Source of the DNA: Candidatus Mesolinea sp.
GTDB taxonomy: Bacteria; Chloroflexota; Anaerolineae; Anaerolineales; Anaerolineaceae
NCBI GenBank assembly: GCA_003445715.1
Contig: DMCS01000059.1
Location: 3,977-16,187, forward strand
Direction: 5' to 3'
Length of the DNA stretch: 12,211 nucleotides
In this document: piece after piece, positions 6,951-12,211 of the stretch
Layout of the letters: every line of letters starts with the position of its first letter
Position numbering within the stretch: position 1 is the first letter of the stretch
Translations under genes and position numbers: made by a program
Notes under the pieces: generated by a model
Database searches by the model: none
What the model saw: only the letters and a program-made list of their open reading frames with translations
What the model was told of the DNA's origin: nothing

Positions 6951-8063
6951 ATGATCAGTTTTTTCGAGTGCTTAGGGTATCAATATTCCACGAAACAGGA
7001 ATTCCAACAGTTCTGGGACTTTTTTAGTGAGCATTTCACCCAAGTGTCTTTGCCAGATCTAACCTACCGTTCGTTGATTACCAAGCAAGGTATCGAAATT
7101 TGGCAAGCTTTAGGCAAGGAGGGTGCGTGGGAGAGCTTTAATTTTCATTATCACTCCTCTACCGATCAACCTGGCAAGTTATTGGACCGCTTTCCAGCCC
7201 CAGCAGAAGGAGTGGACGGACTGTTCTCGCTGGAAGTGGGCGCCGAGGAAGATTTACGCATCCGTTCTTTAATAAACCCCAAAGAACCCAGCGAGCCACA
7301 CTCCGAGGGTTATCAAATACGCTTCCAACCCCCTAACTTTCATTGGTATGAGCATCTGAGGCTGCCTTGTCAAGTTAAGGTACAGTTAACCGCCTTCCCG
7401 GAGAGCATTCGGCTTTATCCAGCTGGAACGAAATCTATACCGGTCGGCAAAAACGCGGCGGATTTGGGCGTCTGTTATATTTTGATGCAGGAAGAGGACC
7501 AGCAGAAGAAAGATGAACTCATTTTTCCAGTTTTAGAATTCGGGGGCATCATCCGCACACTGACAAGCTTTGTCAATGAGGTGAGCGGAAAGTTGGTCAA
7601 TGTCGCAGTCATTGACACTGCCGGCCTGATCTTGGACTTACTTGTCCCGCCAGGTATGGTTGACCAGGCACCTAAGCCAGGTATGTGTGTACAAACCCAA
7701 TGTTGGCTCACCGGGCGCATCCGCGAAGTTCTTCCGCCTGAGCCTAAACTCCCTTTTGTCTTCCTGTTGCAAACGCATGTGGCCGGCACCTACTACCACG
7801 ATCTGGGTCAGCATGGCGAGGCACTCGCCTTTTGGGATGCCCTCATGCTTGTGCGGGAGCCCCAAAACCCCTACGATCCCCAGGCTATCGCCGTGCACAG
7901 CCTGGAAGGGGAGAAGTTGGGCTACATTCCACGGGAGATAAACGCGCCCTTGGCAGCGCTCATGGACCAGGGAGAGAAACTCGTAGCTTACCTTGTCCAC
8001 CGCTACCATCGCGAAGGGCAGGCTGAGCAGTTTGTCATCCGCATTTACAGACGTGGCAGGTAG
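6951..8063 (+). CDS. HIRAN-domain protein with unrecognised N-terminal region
   Basis: The 370-residue protein ends in a HIRAN domain at about residues 277-350: VAGTYYHDLG, then LMLVREPQNPYDPQAIAV and LGYIPREI, the usual core of this fold. HIRAN domains bind DNA, notably 3' ends of single strands in the eukaryotic HLTF helicase. They occur in bacteria alone or beside helicase and nuclease domains. No helicase or nuclease motif is visible here. The N-terminal ~270 residues are soluble and mixed alpha/beta, with Trp/Phe-rich stretches and a segment near 200-258 (GGIIRTLTSF to CWLTGRI) that might be a small beta-barrel. I do not recognise this part. ATG 6951 is preferred because GGAG lies six bases upstream; a GTG at 6939 would add four residues but lies at the expected transcription start. 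The gene stands alone, and its stop is five bases from the convergent kinase stop. DNA binding is inferred only from HIRAN. Confidence 0.85.
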   Translation: MISFFECLGYQYSTKQEFQQFWDFFSEHFTQVSLPDLTYRSLITKQGIEIWQALGKEGAWESFNFHYHSSTDQPGKLLDRFPAPAEGVDGLFSLEVGAEEDLRIRSLINPKEPSEPHSEGYQIRFQPPNFHWYEHLRLPCQVKVQLTAFPESIRLYPAGTKSIPVGKNAADLGVCYILMQEEDQQKKDELIFPVLEFGGIIRTLTSFVNEVSGKLVNVAVIDTAGLILDLLVPPGMVDQAPKPGMCVQTQCWLTGRIREVLPPEPKLPFVFLLQTHVAGTYYHDLGQHGEALAFWDALMLVREPQNPYDPQAIAVHSLEGEKLGYIPREINAPLAALMDQGEKLVAYLVHRYHREGQAEQFVIRIYRRGR

Positions 8064-8068
8064 ATTAA

Positions 8069-9460
8069 CTAGATCGGCAACCGTAAAGTAAACACCACGC
8101 CGCCTTGCGGGTGATTGAAAGCCGTGAGTGTGCCCCCATGCGCTTCAGCTAATTTACGTGCGATGGCTAAGCCCAGGCCGGTGCTGCCGCTGGCGTGCTC
8201 GCGGCTGCTATCCGCGCGATAAAAGCGCTCGAAAATTAGGTCTAATGCCTCCGGCGGAATGCCAGCACCATGGTCACGCAGGTCCAAGCGCAGGTATTTT
8301 CCTTCTTGCTGCAGGTTAATCTCAATACTTTTGCCAGTAGGGGTATAACGCAGCGCATTCTGCAATAAATTGTGTAAAATCTGCTGGATACGGTCTGGGT
8401 CAGCCATGACCTTGGGCATCTCTCCCACGCTTTCTATTTGCAGGGTAATCTGATTATTTGCCAAGGCAGGTTCAAAGCTTTGCGTCACCAAGTGGGTGAG
8501 CTCTCGCAAATCCACTGGGCGCTTGTGCAGCTCCAGCTCGCCGGCATCTGCCAAGGAAAGGGTGCGCAAGTCTTCCACCAGCCGAATAAGGAGCTCGTTT
8601 TGCTCACGCAGCGGCTTAAGCGCTTCCTGATTGGGGGGGTAAACACCGTCTTCCAAGGCTTCCAGGTTAGCTTGCTGCACTGCCAGCGGTGTGCGCAGTT
8701 CGTGCGCAATATCTGCCGTCAGCGCCCGCCGATTTTTCTCGGAGCGCTGAAGCGACGCAGCCATGCTGTTCAAAGTCTGCCCTAAGGTCACCACTTCAGG
8801 CGGACCCTTAACATCAACTTGCTGGGTCAGATCTCCCTGCGCGATGCGTTCGGCTGATTGCGTGAGAGCTTTTACCGGTTTTATCACCTGATTAGCTAAA
8901 ACTACAGCTAGGATCAACGCTAGGACACCAGAAATGAGCGCAGCCAGTAAAGTCGCATTGCGCACCTTAGCCAGCAGTTGACTTTCGAAGTTGGCTGGCA
9001 GACCACCTGCGCTGCCCGGCGTCAGCAGATAGCCCACCACTTGGCCATCCACCTCCACTGGCAGAGCAGTATTCAGCTCGCTCTGGCTCAAGGTCTGGCC
9101 AATTCGCGCTGGGTCAGGAGCATAGACAATCACCCCATCAGAATCAGCGATGACGTTCTGGCCGGGCATTCCGCCAGCTTGGCTGCTGCCCTGTCCGGCT
9201 CCCGAGCCGTGTCCCTGACCTTGACCTTGCTCCATAGCCTGCCCGCTTTCACGTGCCAGAAGCGACTCTACGCCAGCCCAGTTTTGATGCTGGCGGTAAT
9301 AATCGGCAAGGGATTGCATCAGGTCAGTTTCTCCGCCCATGCCAAAGCGGCGCAAATAGCCTTGAACCTGCGTCTCAGCGGAAAGATTAGCCACAATCAG
9401 CACCGTGCCCAGGGCAAGCACAATCACCAGGATAAACGCGAGGATCAGGCGGGTACGCAT
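8069..9460 (-). CDS. Membrane sensor histidine kinase (BaeS/PhoR-like)
   Basis: The 463-residue kinase has a first membrane helix (about 5-25), an extracytoplasmic sensor region (about 26-168) and a second helix (about 169-190). These are followed by a HAMP linker, a HisKA domain with TADIAHELRTPLA (phosphoacceptor His253), and a complete ATP-binding domain. The latter shows N box LLQNALRYTPTG (Asn368), G1 DHGAGIP (Asp396), F box IFERFYRAD and G2 GSTGLGLAIA. All catalytic residues are intact. The sensor contains a Gly/Gln-rich stretch, GQGQGHGSGAGQGSSQ (79-94), before a PAS/Cache-like strand pattern (DSDGVIVY). The ligand is unknown. ATG 9460 begins one base after the regulator's stop, with GGAG seven bases upstream inside the regulator's 3' end, so the genes are translationally coupled. 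A longer frame to 9532 would overlap the regulator and place non-membrane sequence before the helix; I reject it. Confidence 0.95.
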   Translation of the reverse strand: MRTRLILAFILVIVLALGTVLIVANLSAETQVQGYLRRFGMGGETDLMQSLADYYRQHQNWAGVESLLARESGQAMEQGQGQGHGSGAGQGSSQAGGMPGQNVIADSDGVIVYAPDPARIGQTLSQSELNTALPVEVDGQVVGYLLTPGSAGGLPANFESQLLAKVRNATLLAALISGVLALILAVVLANQVIKPVKALTQSAERIAQGDLTQQVDVKGPPEVVTLGQTLNSMAASLQRSEKNRRALTADIAHELRTPLAVQQANLEALEDGVYPPNQEALKPLREQNELLIRLVEDLRTLSLADAGELELHKRPVDLRELTHLVTQSFEPALANNQITLQIESVGEMPKVMADPDRIQQILHNLLQNALRYTPTGKSIEINLQQEGKYLRLDLRDHGAGIPPEALDLIFERFYRADSSREHASGSTGLGLAIARKLAEAHGGTLTAFNHPQGGVVFTLRLPI

Positions 9461-9461
9461 A

Positions 9462-10148
9462 TTACTTCTCCATGGGCGTGGCGCGGTAGCCCACCCCAAA
9501 TACAGTCTCGATGTAGGTTGAAGCCGGGTCAACCTCTTTCAGCTTGTGCCTGAGGTTCTTGATGTGCACATCCACGCTGCGCTCGTAGCCTTCATAACTC
9601 ATCCCTTGGGCAGCTTCCAGAAGCTGCAGCCGCGTAAATACCCGCCCGGGCTGTGAGAGCAGCAGCTTGAGCATGTCAAATTCAGTGGGCGTCAGCTCGA
9701 CCGCTTGTTCGCGGAGTGTGACCGCGTGCCTGTCTTGGTCTAGGCGCAGGTCCCCTAATTGCAAAATGCCGCCGGTTTCCGGAGGGCGGTTGCTGCGGCG
9801 TAAGACAGCCTTCACGCGCGCCACCACTTCCCGCGGTGAAAATGGCTTGGTGATGTAATCATCTGCACCCAGTTCCAGCCCAATCAGGCGGTCGACTTCA
9901 TCTACCCGAGCGGTTACCATAATAATGGGAGTATCTTTAACCTTACGGATTCTTTTGGCAACCTCCAATCCATCCATGCCAGGTAGGTTTAGGTCCAGCA
10001 AGACCAGGTCCGGCGATTCTCGTTCCCATAGGTGTAAAGCCTCATCTCCGCGATAAGCGCCTAGGGTTTGATAGCCAGCCTTCGCGAGGTAGGCTTGTAA
10101 AACCTTATTCAATTCTTTTTCATCTTCAACAATCAAGATCGTAGACAT
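9462..10148 (-). CDS. OmpR/PhoB-family response regulator
   Basis: The 228-residue regulator has an N-terminal receiver domain with the acidic pair in VEDE, phosphoacceptor Asp52 (LLDLNLPGMDG), Thr79 (MVTAR) and Lys101 (YITKPFSPRE). A C-terminal winged-helix DNA-binding domain (about 128-226) includes LTPTEFDMLKLLL, recognition helix YERSVDVHIKNLRHKL and the wing ETVFGVGYR. It would be phosphorylated by the kinase encoded directly downstream. OmpR/PhoB regulators usually bind as tandem dimers to direct repeats about 10-11 bases apart, exactly the type of array present 100 bases upstream at 10250-10293, in front of the divergent secreted-protein gene. The start has AAGG about eight bases upstream. 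Its promoter region contains a 7-5-7 palindrome. Partner and target assignments are inferred from position. Confidence 0.96.
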   Translation of the reverse strand: MSTILIVEDEKELNKVLQAYLAKAGYQTLGAYRGDEALHLWERESPDLVLLDLNLPGMDGLEVAKRIRKVKDTPIIMVTARVDEVDRLIGLELGADDYITKPFSPREVVARVKAVLRRSNRPPETGGILQLGDLRLDQDRHAVTLREQAVELTPTEFDMLKLLLSQPGRVFTRLQLLEAAQGMSYEGYERSVDVHIKNLRHKLKEVDPASTYIETVFGVGYRATPMEK

Positions 10149-10164
10149 AGTATTTACCTTAGGA

Positions 10165-10187
10165 AATATAAAGGCTTTCTGCCTTTA
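10165..10187 (-). promoter_or_regulatory. Promoter region of the two-component operon with 7-5-7 palindrome
   Basis: On the minus strand a TATATT -10 candidate occupies 10165-10170. TAAAGGC (10169-10175) and GCCTTTA (10181-10187) form a perfect inverted repeat with a five-base spacer; one arm overlaps the -10 box and the other occupies the -10/-35 spacer. It could be an autoregulatory or repressor site. If transcription starts further upstream, it would instead be a leader hairpin. No clear -35 box is visible. Confidence 0.45.
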
Positions 10188-10249
10188 GTTTACACAATAA
10201 TTAATGGATTTAACAAGATTTCCAGGCGAAAACCTTTCCAAATGGCAAT

Positions 10250-10293
10250 CTTCATCACTTCTTCATAACTTATTCACAGCCTCTGCACACCGT
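10250..10293 (+). repeat. Four consecutive 11-base direct-repeat units, putative response-regulator binding array
   Basis: Consecutive 11-base units read CTTCATCACTT, CTTCATAACTT, ATTCACAGCCT and CTGCACACCGT. The first two match at 10 of 11 positions. Units 2/3 and 3/4 each match at 7 of 11, and all four keep the pattern xT(T/G)CA(T/C). The array covers the -35 region and upstream of the -10 box at 10299-10304. This copies the layout of Pho boxes and other OmpR/PhoB-family sites, where 11-base direct repeats replace the -35 element. The regulator from the adjacent divergent operon is the obvious candidate binder; binding itself is inferred. Confidence 0.6.
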
Positions 10294-10298
10294 TTAGT

Positions 10299-10304
10299 TA
10301 TATT
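10299..10304 (+). promoter_or_regulatory. -10 box (TATATT) of the Cys-rich secreted protein gene
   Basis: TATATT starts six bases after the last 11-base repeat unit ends, and 59 bases before the ATG. The -35 position is occupied by the repeat array and has no good consensus, as expected for an activator-dependent promoter. The leader contains a small inverted repeat GACTG/CAGTC (10322-10337). Confidence 0.5.
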
Positions 10305-10357
10305 AAGCGCATCAAAACAAGGACTGCACAGTCAGTCGAAATGTGAAGGAGTAAAAA

Positions 10358-10846
10358 ATGAACAAGAAAATTTTAAGTATTGTGTTGATTGCCCTGTTTT
10401 TGGGCGCAGCAGCTTTTGGTGCGGTAAAAATCGTTTCTGCCCAACAAGCGACCGACACACCTCAAGCAACGGAAGAAGTGTTACAGCAACCGGTTCTAAC
10501 GCGTAACCGGTTAAATGCCGGCTACGGTCCCGGCGGTGAAGGTACTTGCAATGAGGATTGCGCCATGACGCAAGAGCAAATCCGCTTGCGTCTGCAGGAC
10601 GGCAGCGGCGAGAATTGCCCGAACCCAGAAGGCTGCACTGGCGAAGGTCCAATCGGTGCAGGGGCAGGCATGCAATATGGCCAATCTAACCAGTTTACAG
10701 GTAATGGGATTGGCCAGGGAGCTGGCGCTTGCGCAAACGGCGACTGCGATATGGATCAGCCTCGCCTGCGCGACGGTAGCTGCGGCGATGGCGGTACTGC
10801 TCCCCGCGACGGCACCGGCAGCCAGTTTGGAAACGGGAAAAAATAA
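10358..10846 (+). CDS. Small secreted Cys/Gly-rich protein with internal duplication
   Basis: I do not recognise this 162-residue protein's family. It starts with a clear Sec signal peptide: basic MNKK, a hydrophobic core (about 5-23) and a VSA-QQ cleavage site after residue 28. The mature part is rich in Gly, Asn, Gln and Asp, with seven cysteines (64, 68, 87, 93, 125, 130, 142) and no membrane segment. Two segments look duplicated. Residues 61-84 run GEGTCNEDCAMTQ, RLRLQ, DGS; residues 121-141 run GAGACANGDCDMDQ, RLR, DGS. The CxxxC and CxxxxC pairs with nearby acidic residues could bind a metal or form disulfides; this is inference. The start is well supported by GAAGGAG six bases upstream. 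It is divergent from the two-component operon, preceded by the 11-base repeat array and followed by a strong terminator, so it is a single-gene transcript probably controlled by that system. Confidence 0.8.
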   Translation: MNKKILSIVLIALFLGAAAFGAVKIVSAQQATDTPQATEEVLQQPVLTRNRLNAGYGPGGEGTCNEDCAMTQEQIRLRLQDGSGENCPNPEGCTGEGPIGAGAGMQYGQSNQFTGNGIGQGAGACANGDCDMDQPRLRDGSCGDGGTAPRDGTGSQFGNGKK

Positions 10847-10866
10847 TTACAATTTCTTCCAACATC

Positions 10867-10900
10867 AGGCACGCCCTATCAGATAGGGCGTGCCTTAATA
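10867..10900 (+). terminator. Strong intrinsic terminator after the secreted protein gene
   Basis: AGGCACGCCCTATC and GATAGGGCGTGCCT (10867-10880 and 10882-10895) are perfect complements, giving a GC-rich stem of 12-13 base pairs with a 3-5 base loop. A T/A-rich tail (TTAATATTTAAA) follows on the plus strand. It lies 20 bases after the gene's stop and separates it from the downstream osmC-type gene. Confidence 0.85.
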
Positions 10901-10948
10901 TTTAAATCTGCTTGGCAAACTCACAGGTTCTATCTCGAAGCTTGGGGC

Positions 10949-10954
10949 TATAAT
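10949..10954 (+). promoter_or_regulatory. -10 box (TATAAT) of the OsmC-family gene
   Basis: A perfect TATAAT within GGGGCTATAATCCA lies 34 bases before the ATG at 10989. It has the same G-x-TATAAT context as the LCP and HIRAN promoters. No convincing -35 element is visible. Confidence 0.6.
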
Positions 10955-10988
10955 CCAACAAAACAAAATAATAAATTAAGAGGTGTTT

Positions 10989-11423
10989 ATGGGAACCAAA
11001 ATTGTTAGTGTTGAATTTTCAAGCAAAGAAAAATTTACAGTAGAATCTAAAGCTCGAAAGCATACCGTCTTTATTGACCAACCAGTGGAAGCCGGCGGGA
11101 ATGATGCGGGCATGACGCCTCTGGAGTACTTGTTTGTGTCCTTAGGTGGCTGCATGGTTACAGTCGGTTTGATCATTGCTCGGCAAAAACATTTGCCTGT
11201 TAGCAAAATAGAAGCTCATATTGAAGGCGAGATTGATACAGATGTCCTGATGGGAAAGCGGAACGACATTCGCTCAGGTTTTACCAATATCACCGTGAAA
11301 ATGATGATCGATGGTAACTTGACCTATGAAGAAAAAGAAAAGTTTGTGAAAGAAATCGAAGCTCGCTGCCCAATTTCAGATAACCTTAGCAATACCACAC
11401 CGGTAAAAATCGAGGTTGCCTGA
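10989..11423 (+). CDS. OsmC/Ohr-superfamily protein (thiol peroxidase-like)
   Basis: The 144-residue protein fits the OsmC superfamily: a small beta-rich start, GMTPLEYLFVSLGGCM with the first catalytic-type cysteine (Cys55) on the central helix, and a C-terminal ARCPISDNLSNTTPVKIEV with the second (Cys127). In OsmC and Ohr, these two cysteines reduce organic or hydrogen peroxides. Both are present, so activity is plausible. The sequence looks nearer to the YhfA/OsmC-like branch than to Ohr, but this is a judgement. No signal peptide is seen, so it is cytoplasmic. ATG 10989 has AGAGG five bases upstream; a GTG at 10983 overlaps that ribosome site and is rejected. It has its own promoter between two terminators and is probably transcribed alone. 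Next to MsrP and the Cys-rich protein, it adds to a redox theme, though no shared regulator site was found. Confidence 0.9.
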   Translation: MGTKIVSVEFSSKEKFTVESKARKHTVFIDQPVEAGGNDAGMTPLEYLFVSLGGCMVTVGLIIARQKHLPVSKIEAHIEGEIDTDVLMGKRNDIRSGFTNITVKMMIDGNLTYEEKEKFVKEIEARCPISDNLSNTTPVKIEVA

Positions 11424-11596
11424 TTGAATCTGACAGCTTTGCAGTTTCAGACCATTTTTATAGGATGATTAAAGTGGATAGCTGTTATTTGCCTAGCTGA
11501 GATGCGCTGCTTAAGTTCGAGGTATATCAAAAGAAAATAGATACGTTTACAACTTAGCAAAAAGATAGCTGACCATCAAATAAGTGATTAATACCC

Positions 11597-11627
11597 ACAG
11601 GCGAATATTCTTTCCTTCGCCTGTTTT
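11597..11627 (+). terminator. Intrinsic terminator between the osmC-type and nifX-type genes
   Basis: ACAGGCGAA (11597-11605) and TTCGCCTGT (11616-11624) make a perfect nine-base-pair stem with a ten-base loop, followed by TTT. It lies 173 bases after the upstream stop, giving a long 3' untranslated region. That stretch (11424-11596) shows no credible gene; it only repeats the short word TAGCTG three times. Confidence 0.65.
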
Positions 11628-11645
11628 CCATCATACGAAATAATC

Positions 11646-11654
11646 TGATATGAT
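11646..11654 (+). promoter_or_regulatory. Candidate extended -10 promoter (TGaTATGAT) of the nifX-type gene
   Basis: TGATATGAT contains an extended -10 (TG, one base, TATGAT) 30 bases before the ATG at 11685. The possible -35 (TTCCAT) lies at the edge of the preceding terminator and is weak. The ribosome site GAAGGA lies about nine bases before the start codon. Confidence 0.45.
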
Positions 11655-11684
11655 AATAAAAAATTATGTGAAGGATCGCGGTTT

Positions 11685-12083
11685 ATGAAAATTGCATTTG
11701 TTACGGATAACGAAAAGTCTATCAGCCAGCATTTTGGACGTGCGCCCTATTTTCTGGTGGTCACATTTGAAGACGGTAAGGAAGTGAGTCGGGAATTGAG
11801 GCATAAGCTCGGGCACAACGAATTTGCTACTGGCCATACCCATGTCGAACAAGAGCACGCTGCGCATGGGTTTGATGAAGCATCCCACCAGAAGCACGCC
11901 AGTATGGCAGATGCCATTAGCGACTGCACAGTTGTAATTTGTGGAGGGATGGGCATGGGCGCCTATGAGAGTATGCGGCGATTGAATATTCAACCTGTTA
12001 TTACAGATTTACGCGATGTTGATGCGGCTATTCAGGCTTACTTGACTGGCACACTAACAGATCACACAGAGAGACTACACTAA
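11685..12083 (+). CDS. NifX/NifB-type dinitrogenase iron-molybdenum cofactor family protein with His-rich insert
   Basis: The 132-residue protein has the family's opening MKIAFVTDN and the ISQHFGRAPYFLVV strand-helix with conserved HFGRAP (16-21). The core CTVVICGGMGMGAYESM comes next, with a C-terminal AIQAYLTGTL helix. Single-domain members such as the MTH1175 type have an RNase H-like fold and are linked to binding or carrying iron-molybdenum or iron-sulfur cofactors, but many occur in organisms without nitrogenase and have no proven role. No nif gene is seen here. The segment from 40 to 71 carries eight histidines (40, 44, 51, 53, 58, 61, 68, 71) plus several acidic residues, which suggests metal binding. 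Two cysteines (81, 86) flank the core strand. It is cytoplasmic and has its own promoter after a terminator. The family call is firm; metal binding is inference. Confidence 0.88.
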   Translation: MKIAFVTDNEKSISQHFGRAPYFLVVTFEDGKEVSRELRHKLGHNEFATGHTHVEQEHAAHGFDEASHQKHASMADAISDCTVVICGGMGMGAYESMRRLNIQPVITDLRDVDAAIQAYLTGTLTDHTERLH

Positions 12084-12125
12084 TCATCACGTGTACTTTC
12101 GCGCAATTTAACTTTGTTTATTTTA

Positions 12126-12181
12126 GTGCTCAAGCACAAAGTGCGGGCGGAAGATATGGGTAACACTCCTATTCTCCGCAC
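12126..12181 (+). other. Possible stem structure at the right edge, no gene seen
   Basis: After the last gene, GTGC-TCAA-GCAC (12126-12137) forms a tiny hairpin. Then GTGCGG (12141-12146) pairs with CCGCAC (12176-12181), and further imperfect pairs inside (GGAA with TTCT, GG with CC) extend the stem. There is no T-run after it, so it is not a classic terminator. It may be a weak terminator, the leader of a gene beyond the edge, or chance. Confidence 0.25.
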
Positions 12182-12211
12182 CTAGTCAGTTACTGTTTCA
12201 AATGTCCATAT

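Noticed and set aside
9461..9532. Longer N-terminus for the kinase
   Set aside because: It would overlap the regulator's coding end and add non-hydrophobic residues before the first membrane helix; ATG 9460 has a well-placed GGAG.
8978..9553. Plus-strand open frame of 191 codons
   Set aside because: Antisense to the histidine kinase and regulator; a shadow of their codon bias.
10250..10293. Short CRISPR-like array
   Set aside because: Units are contiguous, only 11 bases long and have no spacers; a regulator site fits better.
11464..11499. Tiny open frame of 11 codons downstream of the osmC-type gene
   Set aside because: It is too short, and the only purine stretch (AGG) abuts the ATG, so no usable ribosome site is seen.
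12141..12181. tRNA or other standard RNA gene
   Set aside because: Only about 41 bases, with no anticodon or T-loop pattern and no CCA-type acceptor arrangement.

Overview
The window looks like part of a Chloroflexota chromosome, most likely an Anaerolineae-type anaerobe. This is an inference from the gene mix and promoter style and has not been checked against a database. Base composition is moderate, genes are tightly packed with short gaps, most starts have clear purine-rich ribosome sites, and several promoters share a G-x-TATAAT type -10 box. No IS element, integrase, CRISPR array, rRNA or tRNA was seen.

Left block (1-4668, minus strand): a three-gene operon read right to left. It encodes an endonuclease/exonuclease/phosphatase (EEP) family enzyme, phosphoglucosamine mutase GlmM, and a large second phosphohexomutase that runs off the left edge and carries an unusual N-terminal extension of about 200 residues. 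GlmM supplies glucosamine-1-phosphate for UDP-GlcNAc and wall or glycan synthesis, and the second mutase probably interconverts hexose phosphates. A 7-5-7 palindrome lies beside the operon's -10 box.

Middle block (4704-8063): a Tat-exported molybdopterin enzyme of the MsrP (YedY) family with a lipobox and no adjacent MsrQ. Then, convergent to it, a LytR-CpsA-Psr (LCP) family membrane protein, and divergent from that a protein with a C-terminal HIRAN domain and an N-terminal part I do not recognise. The LCP/HIRAN intergenic region holds two facing TATAAT boxes and interleaved inverted repeats.

Right block (8069-12083): an OmpR-type response regulator and its membrane histidine kinase form a minus-strand operon. 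Divergent from them is a small secreted protein with seven cysteines and an internal duplication. Between them, four consecutive 11-base direct-repeat units sit just upstream of the secreted protein's -10 box, the layout expected for an OmpR/PhoB-family regulator site. The simplest reading is a sensor, regulator and secreted Cys-rich effector circuit, and this is the best candidate for an undescribed system here. After a strong terminator come an OsmC-family thiol peroxidase-like protein and a NifX/NifB-type (dinitrogenase iron-molybdenum cofactor) domain protein with a histidine-rich insert. Together with MsrP, these suggest a local theme of redox and metal handling, although shared regulation is not shown. 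The last 128 bases have no gene, only a possible stem structure.
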